Below are positions 22,769-31,278 of a DNA stretch of 39,433 nt, in pieces. Both the position numbers and the translations under genes were made by a program. Each line of letters starts with the position of its first letter. The stretch's first letter is position 1. Location: positions 1 through 39,433 of the forward strand of contig JAAYDR010000002.1 of NCBI GenBank assembly GCA_012729115.1. The letters are read 5' to 3'. Source of the DNA: Clostridiales bacterium. GTDB taxonomy: Bacteria; Bacillota; Clostridia; Christensenellales; Aristaeellaceae. The notes beneath the pieces were generated by a model. It was not told the DNA's origin and did no database searches. It worked only from the letters and a program-made list of their open reading frames with translations.

Positions 22769-23449
22769 TCAGTGCTCTTCATCCATAATTTCCAGCTTAA
22801 GCAACCGGCAAAACTCCAGGGCTTGCAAAGGAGATACCTTAGCACCCCGCAAATCCAAAGGATCGATCATCCATCCTGAGGTAATCGTGCCCCGTAGGTC
22901 CATCCCCGCAAGAGGTGTGAAAGTCCATTGGGCCTGTCCTAGATCGCAGTTTTCCAGCCGGGTATGTAGAAACGTCACATGGTCCCACATACTGTCCCGA
23001 AGACGGCAATCATGAAACATGACATGATTCAGCTTCGTTTCGGTAAAAGCTGAAAAGTCCATTTGACAGTTATATATATCCATGTTCATCAGTGTAGCCC
23101 CCTCCAAGGTTACTCCTGTCAGACGGCAACAATCCAGACGTACCCGCTGGAAGGAGGTCTGCATTAAGAATTCATTGCTTAAATCACAGTGATCCAGAAC
23201 ACAATCAACAAAGCAAAGCCGCTTCCACTGATTCCCTTGGAATCGGCAGCGCTCAAATACACAGCCTGAGAACTCCAACCCAGTACCTTCCACGTTTTGT
23301 AGCGTTTCATCCGCAAAACGTACTCCTATGACATCCTCCTGCCCATCCAGCGCACTCTCCGTGATATCTTGCAAGGGAGATTTCTGCGTAAGGCTGGCAG
23401 GCAAATCCGGCAGTCTGAGCGAGCTGACTGTTTTTCTTTCTTGGTTCAT
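22769..23449 (-). CDS. Pentapeptide repeat protein
   Basis: A 226-residue protein. From about residue 50 to 210 it is built of tandem five-residue repeats with a central Leu, Phe or Met (for example FSGCVFERCRFQG, LDHCDLSN, LDCCRLTGVTLEGATL, LENCDLGQAQW, LAGMDLRGTI), predicting a right-handed quadrilateral beta helix. The first 45 residues are not repeats. Length and regularity are like Qnr/MfpA proteins that mimic DNA and protect gyrase, but the many Cys positions and the lack of other Qnr features make that only a possibility. It is soluble and has no signal peptide. The start follows AGGAGG at good spacing. Confidence 0.88.
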   Translation of the reverse strand: MNQERKTVSSLRLPDLPASLTQKSPLQDITESALDGQEDVIGVRFADETLQNVEGTGLEFSGCVFERCRFQGNQWKRLCFVDCVLDHCDLSNEFLMQTSFQRVRLDCCRLTGVTLEGATLMNMDIYNCQMDFSAFTETKLNHVMFHDCRLRDSMWDHVTFLHTRLENCDLGQAQWTFTPLAGMDLRGTITSGWMIDPLDLRGAKVSPLQALEFCRLLKLEIMDEEH

Positions 23450-23516
23450 TTCACATTCCTCCTACGTGCATCTTATCCCCTTTGCCCTAACATGGCAAGC
23501 TGCTATGCTTTCGATA

Positions 23517-24548
23517 TTAATTTTTCTGCCGAAAAGGCCGTCTTAAAATTGTGGGAATAAAGATAAGGAGTAGACAGGCAAGGCCGACAGGCGCGTAGAC
23601 GCTTTCCACAATCTGCTCAAACCCGATAAGAGAGAATAGTAAAGGTACACCCAGGGTCAAGACAGGAATCGAAGGAGCGCTCAAATGATGGCTCAGCGCC
23701 ATGTTGCGCAGGGTACACAATATAGCCGTCAGGGTAGTAAAAACCGCCAAATACAGGACTACAAGACTGATCCAGAAGCCTGATTGCCCCAAACTGGAGA
23801 GTAACCTTACGATGGGAAAGGTAGCATCTTGAAGGTCGCCATATTGTAGAAGCACATGATTGCTGATAAACAATAGCCCGGTTAGAACAAGACCAAAAGC
23901 CAGGGAGGACCGACAGATGGTACGGGTTTTGGTTTGAGCACATTTACAGACGACTCCCAGGGAGATCGCCATGTTCATGCCGCTGTAGGCTGCGGAGAAA
24001 AGCACCGCTTTAACGCCACCGGCCAGGGTAAGAGGCTCACGGATATTGACAGTGACCATAGGTTCTTTCCGATAGGCTAGAATTAACACGTAGGACGCCA
24101 ATATACCCAAAGTGAGAAAGGCGCTGAGTAATGCCAAAGGCTTCAGGTTTTGCTGCGTCAGAAAATACGAGAGCAGCAAGGTGGTGATTACACCGACCCA
24201 GTAAGCGTGTTGAATTGGCAGCGCCAGTGCAACCAGATTACCGGAAGCGGAAACCATTGCTCCACCGGTGACTCCCATAAGCAAAAAAACGCATCCCTCC
24301 CCCAGCCAATGGATGCGTTTGCTTCTCCCTTGATAAATACTACACCAATGACTGCAGGAATAGGCACGGGTCTTGCGCATCACCAAAGAGCAAATCATAC
24401 ACATGAGTCCGGTCGAGAACAAGATCAGCGGCCATGAAAACCATCCATACTGCGAAAAAAAGACCATAACCTCTCTGCCGGAGGCAAAGCCCGCTCCTAC
24501 CACAGCGCCAATGCAGGCCAGCGCTCGGCTCCAAGTCTGATTCAACAT
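23517..24548 (-). CDS. YkvI-like membrane transporter
   Basis: A 343-residue integral membrane protein with about ten helices, of the YkvI family (APC/LeuT-like superfamily). The N-terminus, ALACIGAVVGAGFASGREVM followed by VFFSQYG, is the family signature and forms the unwound first helix seen in such transporters. Further conserved stretches are GGAMVSASGNL and AVLFSAAYSGMNMAISLGVV. The substrate is not established. The ATG at 24548 is chosen because GGAGG lies seven bases upstream. It is separated from ftsZ by a terminator-like region and is probably a separate unit. Confidence 0.85.
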   Translation of the reverse strand: MLNQTWSRALACIGAVVGAGFASGREVMVFFSQYGWFSWPLILFSTGLMCMICSLVMRKTRAYSCSHWCSIYQGRSKRIHWLGEGCVFLLMGVTGGAMVSASGNLVALALPIQHAYWVGVITTLLLSYFLTQQNLKPLALLSAFLTLGILASYVLILAYRKEPMVTVNIREPLTLAGGVKAVLFSAAYSGMNMAISLGVVCKCAQTKTRTICRSSLAFGLVLTGLLFISNHVLLQYGDLQDATFPIVRLLSSLGQSGFWISLVVLYLAVFTTLTAILCTLRNMALSHHLSAPSIPVLTLGVPLLFSLIGFEQIVESVYAPVGLACLLLIFIPTILRRPFRQKN

Positions 24549-24606
24549 CTTCCTTCCTCCCAATCCTTACCCATGGAAGGGTACGTATGAAAAGAAAAAA
24601 GAAGAA

Positions 24607-24652
24607 CTTACAATGTAAGGAACACCCCTTCCCTTGGCTGTCGGAAAGGGGT
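24607..24652 (-). terminator. Terminator after ftsZ
   Basis: Just past the ftsZ stop, the minus strand folds ACCCCTTTCC against GGAAGGGGT (24643-24652 with 24624-24632, one bulged base). A second small stem CTTAC/GTAAG follows, then a pyrimidine-rich TTCTTCTTTTTTCTTTT run. This probably ends the division gene operon. Confidence 0.6.
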
Positions 24653-24662
24653 GAATAAAACA

Positions 24663-26222
24663 TCATTTTTTTGTGGGTCTGCGTAAAAAGGCCGGTACAC
24701 CCAGATCGTCGCGAGCAGCGGAGGGGGGAGGAGTTTGTTCCTGGGGGGAGGGCTGGGGTTGCGGCTGGCCCATGGGCACCTGCTGCTCCCCACGTTGTTG
24801 TGAGGGAGGTTGCATCCCCTGGTATTGTTGACCATACTCCATTTGTGGAGGCATCATGGGCTGTTGGGGCTGTTGCTGATACTGAGGCTGACGAACTCCA
24901 TAGTCCTGGGGATTTTGCCCGCTGAAAGGATAAGGCTGATAACTCTGACCGTAAGTGGGCTGAAATACCGAGGATTGTGCTTGCTGCATCACCGGAGGCA
25001 TAGCAGCGGGGGTGGGTATTGCTCCCGAGCCGCTCATGTAACGGGGCATGTCATTGTTATAGGCATGCTCATCTTCCATGGGAAGGTCAAAACTCATGTC
25101 ATCATAGGAAGGCGTGGGATACTCCTGATGAATGAGGGGGGTACCTACGTTTGAAGAACCAAAGGAAGAAAACCCGGAACGGCTGTCACCGCCTCCAAAG
25201 CTGCGGGTCCAATCCCTCTCACCGCCTGCTTTTCCTTTCACGGACTCCTTCGGCTGGGGAAAAGGCGTCTTCTCAAAGCCTGTTGCAATGACAGTGATGC
25301 GAACTTCTTCGTCCATACTATCGTCAATGCCCGCGCCGAAGATGATATTCGCCTCGCTGTCGGCAGCCTGCATGACCAAGTTGGCTGCCTCGTTGATGTC
25401 AATGATGCTCATATCCTCGCCGCCGGTAATATTGATGAGCACAGCACGTGCTCCATCGATATTTGTCTCCAGCAAAGGACTTGAAATCGCGTTTTTGGCG
25501 GCTTCGACCATGCGGTTTTCGCCTTTGCCATTGCCAATACCCATATGGGCCAATCCACCGGACTCCATGACCGTCTTTACGTCCGCGAAATCCAAGTTGA
25601 TGAGGGCGGGAACAGCAATAAGATCGCTGATGCCCTGGATACCTTGGCGCAATACATCATCGGCAATGCGGAAAGCCTCCAGCATGGTGGTGCCTTTGGT
25701 AACTACCTGGAGCAAGCGGTCATTGGGGATTACAACCAGGGTATCAACACGCTGTTTTAGATCGATAACGCCCATTTCGGCGTTTTTCATGCGCTGTTTA
25801 CCCTCGAACTGAAATGGCTTGGTCACCACGGCGATGGTGAGGCAATTCAAATCCCTGGCGATTTCCGCAACGATGGGAGCCGCGCCGGTACCTGTACCGC
25901 CGCCCATACCTGCAGTTACAAAAACCAAATCCGCCCCTTTAATGGCTTGGGCGATTTCTTCCCGACTTTCTTCGGCTGCGCGACGTCCTATGTCTGGCAC
26001 AGCTCCAGCGCCCAGTCCTTTGGTTAGCTTCTCACCGATCTGGATGGTGGTACTCGCTTTGCTCAGAGACAGCGCCTGTCGATCTGTGTTGATCGCGATA
26101 AATTCCACGCCCTTCAGGCCTGCGTCCACCATACGGTTCACAGCGTTATTGCCCGCGCCTCCACAGCCTATGACCTTTATTGTAGCAAAGCTCTGTTGGT
26201 CTTCAATCTGAAACTCAAGCAC
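24663..26222 (-). CDS. ftsZ: Cell division protein FtsZ with a very long C-terminal linker
   Basis: FtsZ is the tubulin-like GTPase that forms the division ring. Residues 1 to about 319 are a canonical core: [19 protein letters not shown], the tubulin signature [14 protein letters not shown] and the T7 loop [11 protein letters not shown]. Residues 320-504 form a low-complexity linker, rich in Gly/Ser first and then Gln, Pro, Tyr and Met. The final 15 residues, [15 protein letters not shown], are the conserved peptide that binds FtsA and other partners. At 519 residues it is well above the B. subtilis 382. The GTG start at 26222 has GGGGG seven bases upstream. ftsA precedes it by 51 bases. Confidence 0.97.
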   Translation of the reverse strand: MLEFQIEDQQSFATIKVIGCGGAGNNAVNRMVDAGLKGVEFIAINTDRQALSLSKASTTIQIGEKLTKGLGAGAVPDIGRRAAEESREEIAQAIKGADLVFVTAGMGGGTGTGAAPIVAEIARDLNCLTIAVVTKPFQFEGKQRMKNAEMGVIDLKQRVDTLVVIPNDRLLQVVTKGTTMLEAFRIADDVLRQGIQGISDLIAVPALINLDFADVKTVMESGGLAHMGIGNGKGENRMVEAAKNAISSPLLETNIDGARAVLINITGGEDMSIIDINEAANLVMQAADSEANIIFGAGIDDSMDEEVRITVIATGFEKTPFPQPKESVKGKAGGERDWTRSFGGGDSRSGFSSFGSSNVGTPLIHQEYPTPSYDDMSFDLPMEDEHAYNNDMPRYMSGSGAIPTPAAMPPVMQQAQSSVFQPTYGQSYQPYPFSGQNPQDYGVRQPQYQQQPQQPMMPPQMEYGQQYQGMQPPSQQRGEQQVPMGQPQPQPSPQEQTPPPSAARDDLGVPAFLRRPTKK

Positions 26223-26273
26223 AGTGCATCCCCCTAGTCAAAGTATTGCTTCCCATATTGCGGTTCGCAAAGG

Positions 26274-27467
26274 TCACCCACCCAGCAAGCTCTTGAAGAA
26301 ATCCTTAACACCGCCTGCTACGCCTCCGGAGGGTACATTTCGAGACTCAATGGTATCGATAATCAGGTCCATCAGTCCCATTGCGCTGGCATAAATCGGG
26401 CTGGATAGCTTGATGGTGCGCTTTATGGTTTCTCTGACAGGCTTGTCCAGCCTGCCTGCCAGATAGTCTCGGCCTCCCCGGTTCAGGCTTAAACCGCCAC
26501 CGGTTAGGTAAATGGTAGACCAGTTGCCTAATTTAATCCCGCTATCAGTGATACATTCTTTGATGAGTTCAGCAATTTCATCCACACGAGGTTCTAGAAC
26601 CGCTGCCACTTGATCCTGTGAGAAGGTTTCGGTCTTTACCCCATCTCCACTGGACACAGAATAGGATTGCGTAATCGTGGATATTCCATACACATAATCT
26701 CTCTTAATTTGCTCTGCTGAGACCAATGGAATTGATAGGCCTTCCGCAACGTCTGCGGCTATATGCCCCCCACCCACGGGCAGCGTCTTTTGAAAGATGA
26801 CCGCGTCACCTTCTACCACCATTACATCTGTACAGAGATATCCAATATCGATAAGTACTGCCGTGCGATCCCGGTCTTCCTCCAGGAGGTAAAGCATAGC
26901 CTCACCGGTGGAACTGCTGAAAAATCCGCTTACAGTGATGTTGAGATCCCGAAGTCTTGCCATCACGTCATCCAAGAAGAAGGTATCCGCTACTACAAAG
27001 GAAACAAGAGCTTTCAGTTCTGTGCCCTTTTGTCCCACTGGCTCCAGGGTTTTCTTACCACCATCCACCATGAACCAGGCAGGGCTGCGATGCACAACCA
27101 CGCCGCGGACTGGAGAGAGCTGTTTGTCTGCGGATGCAAAGATCTTTTCAACGTGGCGCGCAGTAACCCTGGGGTCGGCCCCTTGAATGGTGACCGTTGC
27201 CTCTACTGCGTAGACTCGTGTAAACTCCCCGGGCACGCCCACATTAATTTCACGAATTTTGTGTTTGGATTGTCCTTCCGCTTCCTGAATCGATTTTTGA
27301 ATGGCTTCATTGAGTAAAACAGGGTTATTCCATTCGCCTTCCAGAAATCCATCATACATGGAGATGCCCGCACCAACAATATCGCAACGCTGTGTACCGC
27401 TTGTCTCAGCCACGAGCGTTACTATCTTGCTGGTGCCAAAATCGATTGCCGCGATGGTTGATTTCAT
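26274..27467 (-). CDS. ftsA: Cell division protein FtsA
   Basis: An actin-like ATPase that anchors FtsZ to the membrane. The 397-residue protein has phosphate-1 motif AAIDFGTSKIVTLVAE, phosphate-2 AVLIDIGYLCTDVMVVEG and adenosine motif IYLTGGGLSLNRGG. The C-terminus GGVKDFFKSLLGG fits the amphipathic membrane-targeting helix of FtsA. The ATG at 27467 (MKSTIAAIDFG) is preferred over upstream in-frame ATGs because it keeps the first strand at the usual place. It has its own promoter in the 252-base gap after ftsQ and is followed closely by ftsZ. Confidence 0.94.
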   Translation of the reverse strand: MKSTIAAIDFGTSKIVTLVAETSGTQRCDIVGAGISMYDGFLEGEWNNPVLLNEAIQKSIQEAEGQSKHKIREINVGVPGEFTRVYAVEATVTIQGADPRVTARHVEKIFASADKQLSPVRGVVVHRSPAWFMVDGGKKTLEPVGQKGTELKALVSFVVADTFFLDDVMARLRDLNITVSGFFSSSTGEAMLYLLEEDRDRTAVLIDIGYLCTDVMVVEGDAVIFQKTLPVGGGHIAADVAEGLSIPLVSAEQIKRDYVYGISTITQSYSVSSGDGVKTETFSQDQVAAVLEPRVDEIAELIKECITDSGIKLGNWSTIYLTGGGLSLNRGGRDYLAGRLDKPVRETIKRTIKLSSPIYASAMGLMDLIIDTIESRNVPSGGVAGGVKDFFKSLLGG

Positions 27468-27581
27468 ATTTAGCATTCCCCTGTTCCTCAGGAATCTACC
27501 GCAGTCACCGGTCTGCCGCAGGTACTTCTTGTATGCTATCAAGGAGGAACCAATACACCTACCCGTAAAGTACCATTATTT

Positions 27582-27610
27582 ATTGTAACCTGTTTGGCAA
27601 CAATTCGCAA
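27582..27610 (-). promoter_or_regulatory. Promoter for ftsA-ftsZ
   Basis: Minus strand -35 TTGCGA (27605-27610), 17-base spacer, -10 TACAAT (27582-27587). The ftsQ-ftsA gap is the longest inside the division cluster, which fits an internal promoter for ftsAZ. The leader is about 110 bases and contains no recognised riboswitch. Confidence 0.7.
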
Positions 27611-27719
27611 GTGAAAACGTCATTTTTTTGATATTTTTGGGAGTTGTGAGGCAGATTCTTCCATGCCCCAGCCCTGTTACTCACATCAAGCTTATTTTTC
27701 TCTCCCCCAAATGCCTTAT

Positions 27720-28694
27720 CTAGTTGTCCGGCATGAATTTTGAGTCATGAGGAATGGAAACGTCCAAGATGCCTGAGGTTTTCCCCAGTTGGCGAAGATA
27801 AGCCATGTTTGTGCGCATCGCGCCGATCTTTGCCCGCATATAGTCACTGTTTCCTAACCTGACAGTAATACCGTCTACTGTCACAAGATATAAGTTGTCC
27901 GAATCTGAAAGATTCAATTCCGAAATCTGATCCCTATACATCTGCAACGCCAGTTCAGACATAATCGAAACATACGCGGAGATTTGTCGTTGATCCTTCA
28001 CCTCCAGCCTTTGCCCCACCATAATGCCCGTAACCTGAAATCCAGTCACTACAGGCATGTCCTGGGGAAGAAGAAGTGTATTACTCTCCTCCATCACCAA
28101 GCCTTGGTCATCCAGCAGGTACTGCATGCCTAGGGATTGTATTGCAGCAACGGAGAAACGCTCCGATATATACAAATAGATCGTACTGGGATAATCTTTT
28201 TGCATGGTGATGAGTTCCAGTGTATGATCCTTGGCAAATCTCTGGCGAATGTCATTTTCATCGACAGAAAAGATATTCATACCCTTCACAAGCCCTGACA
28301 GCATGGTGATCTCCTGAGGGCTTTTGGTCTTATTGCCAAGAACATATACTGTTTTCAAGCGGAACACTGTACCCTGAAGAACCACCAAGGCAACGATAAC
28401 GCAGATCAGCAGAAAAAGAAGGCGTCCCAGCAGAGTGTGCTTTTGGCTCCTGTACGTATCCTTCTCAAAGGGGATTCGGCTCGCACGCAAGGGCACAGTT
28501 TGATCCGCGTCCAACTCTTCGATTTCCTCAAAGTCCTGCGCCGGCTCATCCGTGTTGACCGCTGCATCTTCCAATACCCGGCCTGTAGGTTGATGTTGAT
28601 AGGAATAGGAGTATTGATCATAGGCCTGAAACTGGTCTATGGAATCCACTGGATGATGCATCCGCTTTTTATGGCTATTGGATCTCTTTGGCAT
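27720..28694 (-). CDS. ftsQ: Cell division protein FtsQ/DivIB
   Basis: A 324-residue bitopic membrane protein. The first ~85 residues are cytoplasmic: basic, then Tyr/Gln-rich, then acidic (DFEEIEELDADQ). One helix follows (LLFLLICVIVALVVLQGTVF). Outside it has a POTRA domain (VFRLKTVYVLGNKTKSPQEI to YLYISERFSVAAI) and a beta domain (YLLDDQGLVMEES, VTVDGITVRLGN). FtsQ/DivIB forms the FtsQLB complex with FtsL and DivIC. The ATG at 28694 is chosen because AAAGGAG lies seven bases upstream; the ATG six bases earlier is too close to it. It follows murA by 27 bases. Confidence 0.92.
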   Translation of the reverse strand: MPKRSNSHKKRMHHPVDSIDQFQAYDQYSYSYQHQPTGRVLEDAAVNTDEPAQDFEEIEELDADQTVPLRASRIPFEKDTYRSQKHTLLGRLLFLLICVIVALVVLQGTVFRLKTVYVLGNKTKSPQEITMLSGLVKGMNIFSVDENDIRQRFAKDHTLELITMQKDYPSTIYLYISERFSVAAIQSLGMQYLLDDQGLVMEESNTLLLPQDMPVVTGFQVTGIMVGQRLEVKDQRQISAYVSIMSELALQMYRDQISELNLSDSDNLYLVTVDGITVRLGNSDYMRAKIGAMRTNMAYLRQLGKTSGILDVSIPHDSKFMPDN

Positions 28695-28721
28695 GGTCAT
28701 TCTCCTTTGGCAAATCACTGA

Positions 28722-29972
28722 TTACTCCCTGTGGATATCCGCTCCCAAGGCTGAGAGCATATCCTCCAGATGATCATATCCACGGTCAATGAAATGGGCC
28801 TGATCCACAATGGTTTCTCCATGGGCTTGTAAGCCTGCGATCGCCAAAGCAGCTCCTCCTCGGAGGTCACGGGCTTGAACCTTTGTCCCGTACAATGCAT
28901 CCACACCCTGAACGATGGCCATCCTTCCGTTCACCACCACGTTGGCTCCCATCCGATTCAGATCTCCCGCATGGGTAAAGCGGTTTTCAAAAACATTCTC
29001 CACAACAATGGATGTTCCCTTTGCCAATGTTGCTAAAGTAAGCATTTGTACTTGCATATCTGTAGGGAAGCCTGGATGTGGCTGGGTTTGGAGTTGGGGG
29101 AAGGCCCGAAGCCGTTTGGGTGCATGTAGAGTCACGACGGTGTTCTTTTCTCCTATCACACAGTCCATCTCCTGCAGTTTGCTGAAGATCGCCAACATAT
29201 CCTTACAAGGAGCGTTGTTCAGCCTAATATAACCGCCGGTGATCGCTGCAGCCGCCAGTAGGGTCCCCGCAACAATCCGATCTGGCATTGGCCTATATAC
29301 CGCCCCACGAAGACTGGTGACGCCTTCCACGCAGATGGTATTGGTGCCTGCACCGGACACTTTACCACCCATAGCGTTGATAAAGTATTGAAGATCCATG
29401 ATTTCCGGTTCACGGGCAACATTATGTAAGTAGGTCTTTCCACGCAAGGTCACTGCTGCCATCATGGCGTTCTCGGTGGCACCCACACTGGGGTAATCAA
29501 AATGAACCGACCCGCAGCGCATGCCCGAACCATCGCAATAAACCATACCGCCTTCCTCGCGTACCTGCACCCCTAATTGTCGCAACCCGGCTAGATGCAG
29601 GTCAATGGGACGCATGCCAATTTCACAGCCGCCGGGAAAAGTTACAGTTGCTTTGCGAAATCTGGATAGTAACGGCCCAAGCATGAAGATGGAGGAGCGA
29701 ATCCGTTTAGCCAGATCATCCGGCATTTCAAAGCTTGATATTCCCTGGGGATCAATACGCATTTCATGCCCCCGTTCCTCCACCTCGCTACCCAGGGTAC
29801 GGAGAATATCACCCATGTACTTGACATCGCTTAAGTTCGGACAATCCAGCAGTGTAGTCGGATCATCGGACAAAATAGATGCAGCCATAATTGGTAACAC
29901 TGCGTTTTTGGCACATCCTACGGTCCATTCTCCATCCAGTCGTCGACCACCCCGAATACGCAAGGAGCTCAT
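28722..29972 (-). CDS. murA: UDP-N-acetylglucosamine 1-carboxyvinyltransferase
   Basis: MurA transfers enolpyruvate to UDP-GlcNAc, the first committed step of peptidoglycan synthesis. The 416-residue protein shows GGRRLDGEWTVGCAKNAVLP near the N-terminus (Lys and Asn of the active site), FPGGCEIGMRPIDLHLAGL with the catalytic loop Cys that fosfomycin attacks, and GFPTDMQVQMLTLATLAKG. The Cys is retained, so fosfomycin sensitivity is expected at the target. The ATG at 29972 follows GGGGGTG. Within the dcw cluster it stands where murG or murB is often found. Confidence 0.95.
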   Translation of the reverse strand: MSSLRIRGGRRLDGEWTVGCAKNAVLPIMAASILSDDPTTLLDCPNLSDVKYMGDILRTLGSEVEERGHEMRIDPQGISSFEMPDDLAKRIRSSIFMLGPLLSRFRKATVTFPGGCEIGMRPIDLHLAGLRQLGVQVREEGGMVYCDGSGMRCGSVHFDYPSVGATENAMMAAVTLRGKTYLHNVAREPEIMDLQYFINAMGGKVSGAGTNTICVEGVTSLRGAVYRPMPDRIVAGTLLAAAAITGGYIRLNNAPCKDMLAIFSKLQEMDCVIGEKNTVVTLHAPKRLRAFPQLQTQPHPGFPTDMQVQMLTLATLAKGTSIVVENVFENRFTHAGDLNRMGANVVVNGRMAIVQGVDALYGTKVQARDLRGGAALAIAGLQAHGETIVDQAHFIDRGYDHLEDMLSALGADIHRE

Positions 29973-30039
29973 CTTTTCACCCCCGTCAAGCTTCACATAC
30001 TGCATCGTATGTCAAAGCCTGACTTGCGTGAAAATTCGC

Positions 30040-31203
30040 TTATACCGCCCCCTTGCTGCCTTTGGAAATGCTCAGAAGGATACCTACCGAGGCCAGTAGT
30101 ATGGTAATGGAACTACCCCCTGAACTGAAGAAGGGCAGCGGCAGACCCGTGGTGGGTAAGATTCCAATAACAACTCCAATGTTGATAAACGCCTGGATGG
30201 TGATCATTGCAGTTAGGCCTGCTGCCAGCAGGCATCCAAATCGATCTGAACAGTTCACAGCAATCCGCATGCCTGCAAAAGCCAATGCCAAAAAGAGAAC
30301 AATCACCACCAAGCAACCCATCAGACCAAAGTCTTCCCCCACGATCGCAAAAATGAAATCGCTTTCTGGATAGGGCAAATAAGAGAATTTTTGTCGACCT
30401 TGCCCCAGACCCCGTCCAAACAATCCGCCTGATCCAATTGCGATTAGGGACTGGGCCAGTTGATACCCCTCATCGCTCATCTGGGCAAACGGATCGCGAA
30501 AGGATAGCAAGCGCTCCCTTCGATAGGGCTCGCTCCAGGCGTATACAAAGCCCACGGCTAGCCCTGCTATGCCCATCAGCCCAAGATGCCTCCATTTCGC
30601 CCCAGCCAGTAAAATCATCAACAAGGCGACAATCATGATGCTGCCCGCCGTGGAGAGGTTAGGCTGTTGTAAAATCATCAGAAACATCAGAGCCGGAAGC
30701 AGCAGAAGTGGTATAATTCCACGGAAAAGCTTTTTCACCTGGGGAAGACGAAAGGAAAGAGTGGCGGCCAGGTAGATCACGGACATTACCTTCGCAAATT
30801 CCGAAGGCTGAAAACTTTGTCCTGCGATATTCAGCCAGCGCCTAGAACCATTGCGAAATACGCCGATGCCAGGAATCAACACGACCAAGAGAAGAGCAAA
30901 GCTGATAACGAGTCCGATGGCTACGATGCGGGGCTGTTGCCACAACCGGTAAGGAATGCGAGAGGTGACTCCCATCAGGACAAGGCCCAGCCCGATACCG
31001 ATCAACTGGCGTTTTACCTCCAGCAATGCATCTCCATGGTCCACTGCCTGATAATAGGTAGCGCTAAACAATGCAACCAAGCCTGCCAGCAGCAGCAAGG
31101 TTACTATGGTGAGCATGGTTCTATCCACTGGGGCGGGACGGTTGCGCAGTCGAGGTACAGGCCTCCGATGGATTTTTTGAGTTAATTCTTCATGGGAAAT
31201 CAA
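30040..31203 (-). CDS. ftsW: Lipid II polymerase FtsW/SpoVE (SEDS family)
   Basis: A 387-residue, ten-helix SEDS glycosyltransferase that polymerises lipid II at the septum with its cognate PBP. Family motifs are GSRRWLNIAGQSFQPSEFAKV, YQLAQSLIAIGSGGLFGRGL, YLPYPESDFIFAIVGEDFGL and NIGVVIGILPTTGLPLPFFSSGGSS. The start is TTG at 31203 (TTG ATT TCC CAT); the next in-frame Met falls at the first helix. The Shine-Dalgarno GGGGGTGGGG is part of a strong stem-loop. FtsW and SpoVE cannot be separated by sequence alone. Confidence 0.93.
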   Translation of the reverse strand: MISHEELTQKIHRRPVPRLRNRPAPVDRTMLTIVTLLLLAGLVALFSATYYQAVDHGDALLEVKRQLIGIGLGLVLMGVTSRIPYRLWQQPRIVAIGLVISFALLLVVLIPGIGVFRNGSRRWLNIAGQSFQPSEFAKVMSVIYLAATLSFRLPQVKKLFRGIIPLLLLPALMFLMILQQPNLSTAGSIMIVALLMILLAGAKWRHLGLMGIAGLAVGFVYAWSEPYRRERLLSFRDPFAQMSDEGYQLAQSLIAIGSGGLFGRGLGQGRQKFSYLPYPESDFIFAIVGEDFGLMGCLVVIVLFLALAFAGMRIAVNCSDRFGCLLAAGLTAMITIQAFINIGVVIGILPTTGLPLPFFSSGGSSITILLASVGILLSISKGSKGAV

Positions 31204-31265
31204 AAAGCCCCACCCCCTTCAGGAAGATATACGCAGCTTTTGTATGCGTTCTTCCCCTAAGGGGG
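31202..31265 (-). promoter_or_regulatory. Structured murD-ftsW spacer that masks the ftsW ribosome binding site
   Basis: On the minus strand the spacer folds into three stacked stems: CCCCCTT (31259-31265) with AAGGGGG (31213-31219), GGAAGA (31250-31255) with TCTTCC (31222-31227), and ACGCA (31245-31249) with TGCGT (31231-31235). That is 18 base pairs in all, with small internal bulges. The 3' arm holds the ftsW Shine-Dalgarno, and TTTTT (31202-31206) runs into the TTG start. It could act as a translational switch, an attenuator or an mRNA processing site. Confidence 0.6.
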
Positions 31266-31278
31266 ACAGGACTATCGG

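Noticed and set aside
25132-25812. Long open frame (226 codons) on the plus strand
   Set aside because: It is the antisense shadow of the ftsZ core, rich in Ser, Met and Pro as such shadows are, and ftsZ is unmistakable.
29990-30030. TTGACA-like sequence upstream of murA
   Set aside because: No -10 lies at a suitable distance; murA is probably read with ftsW.
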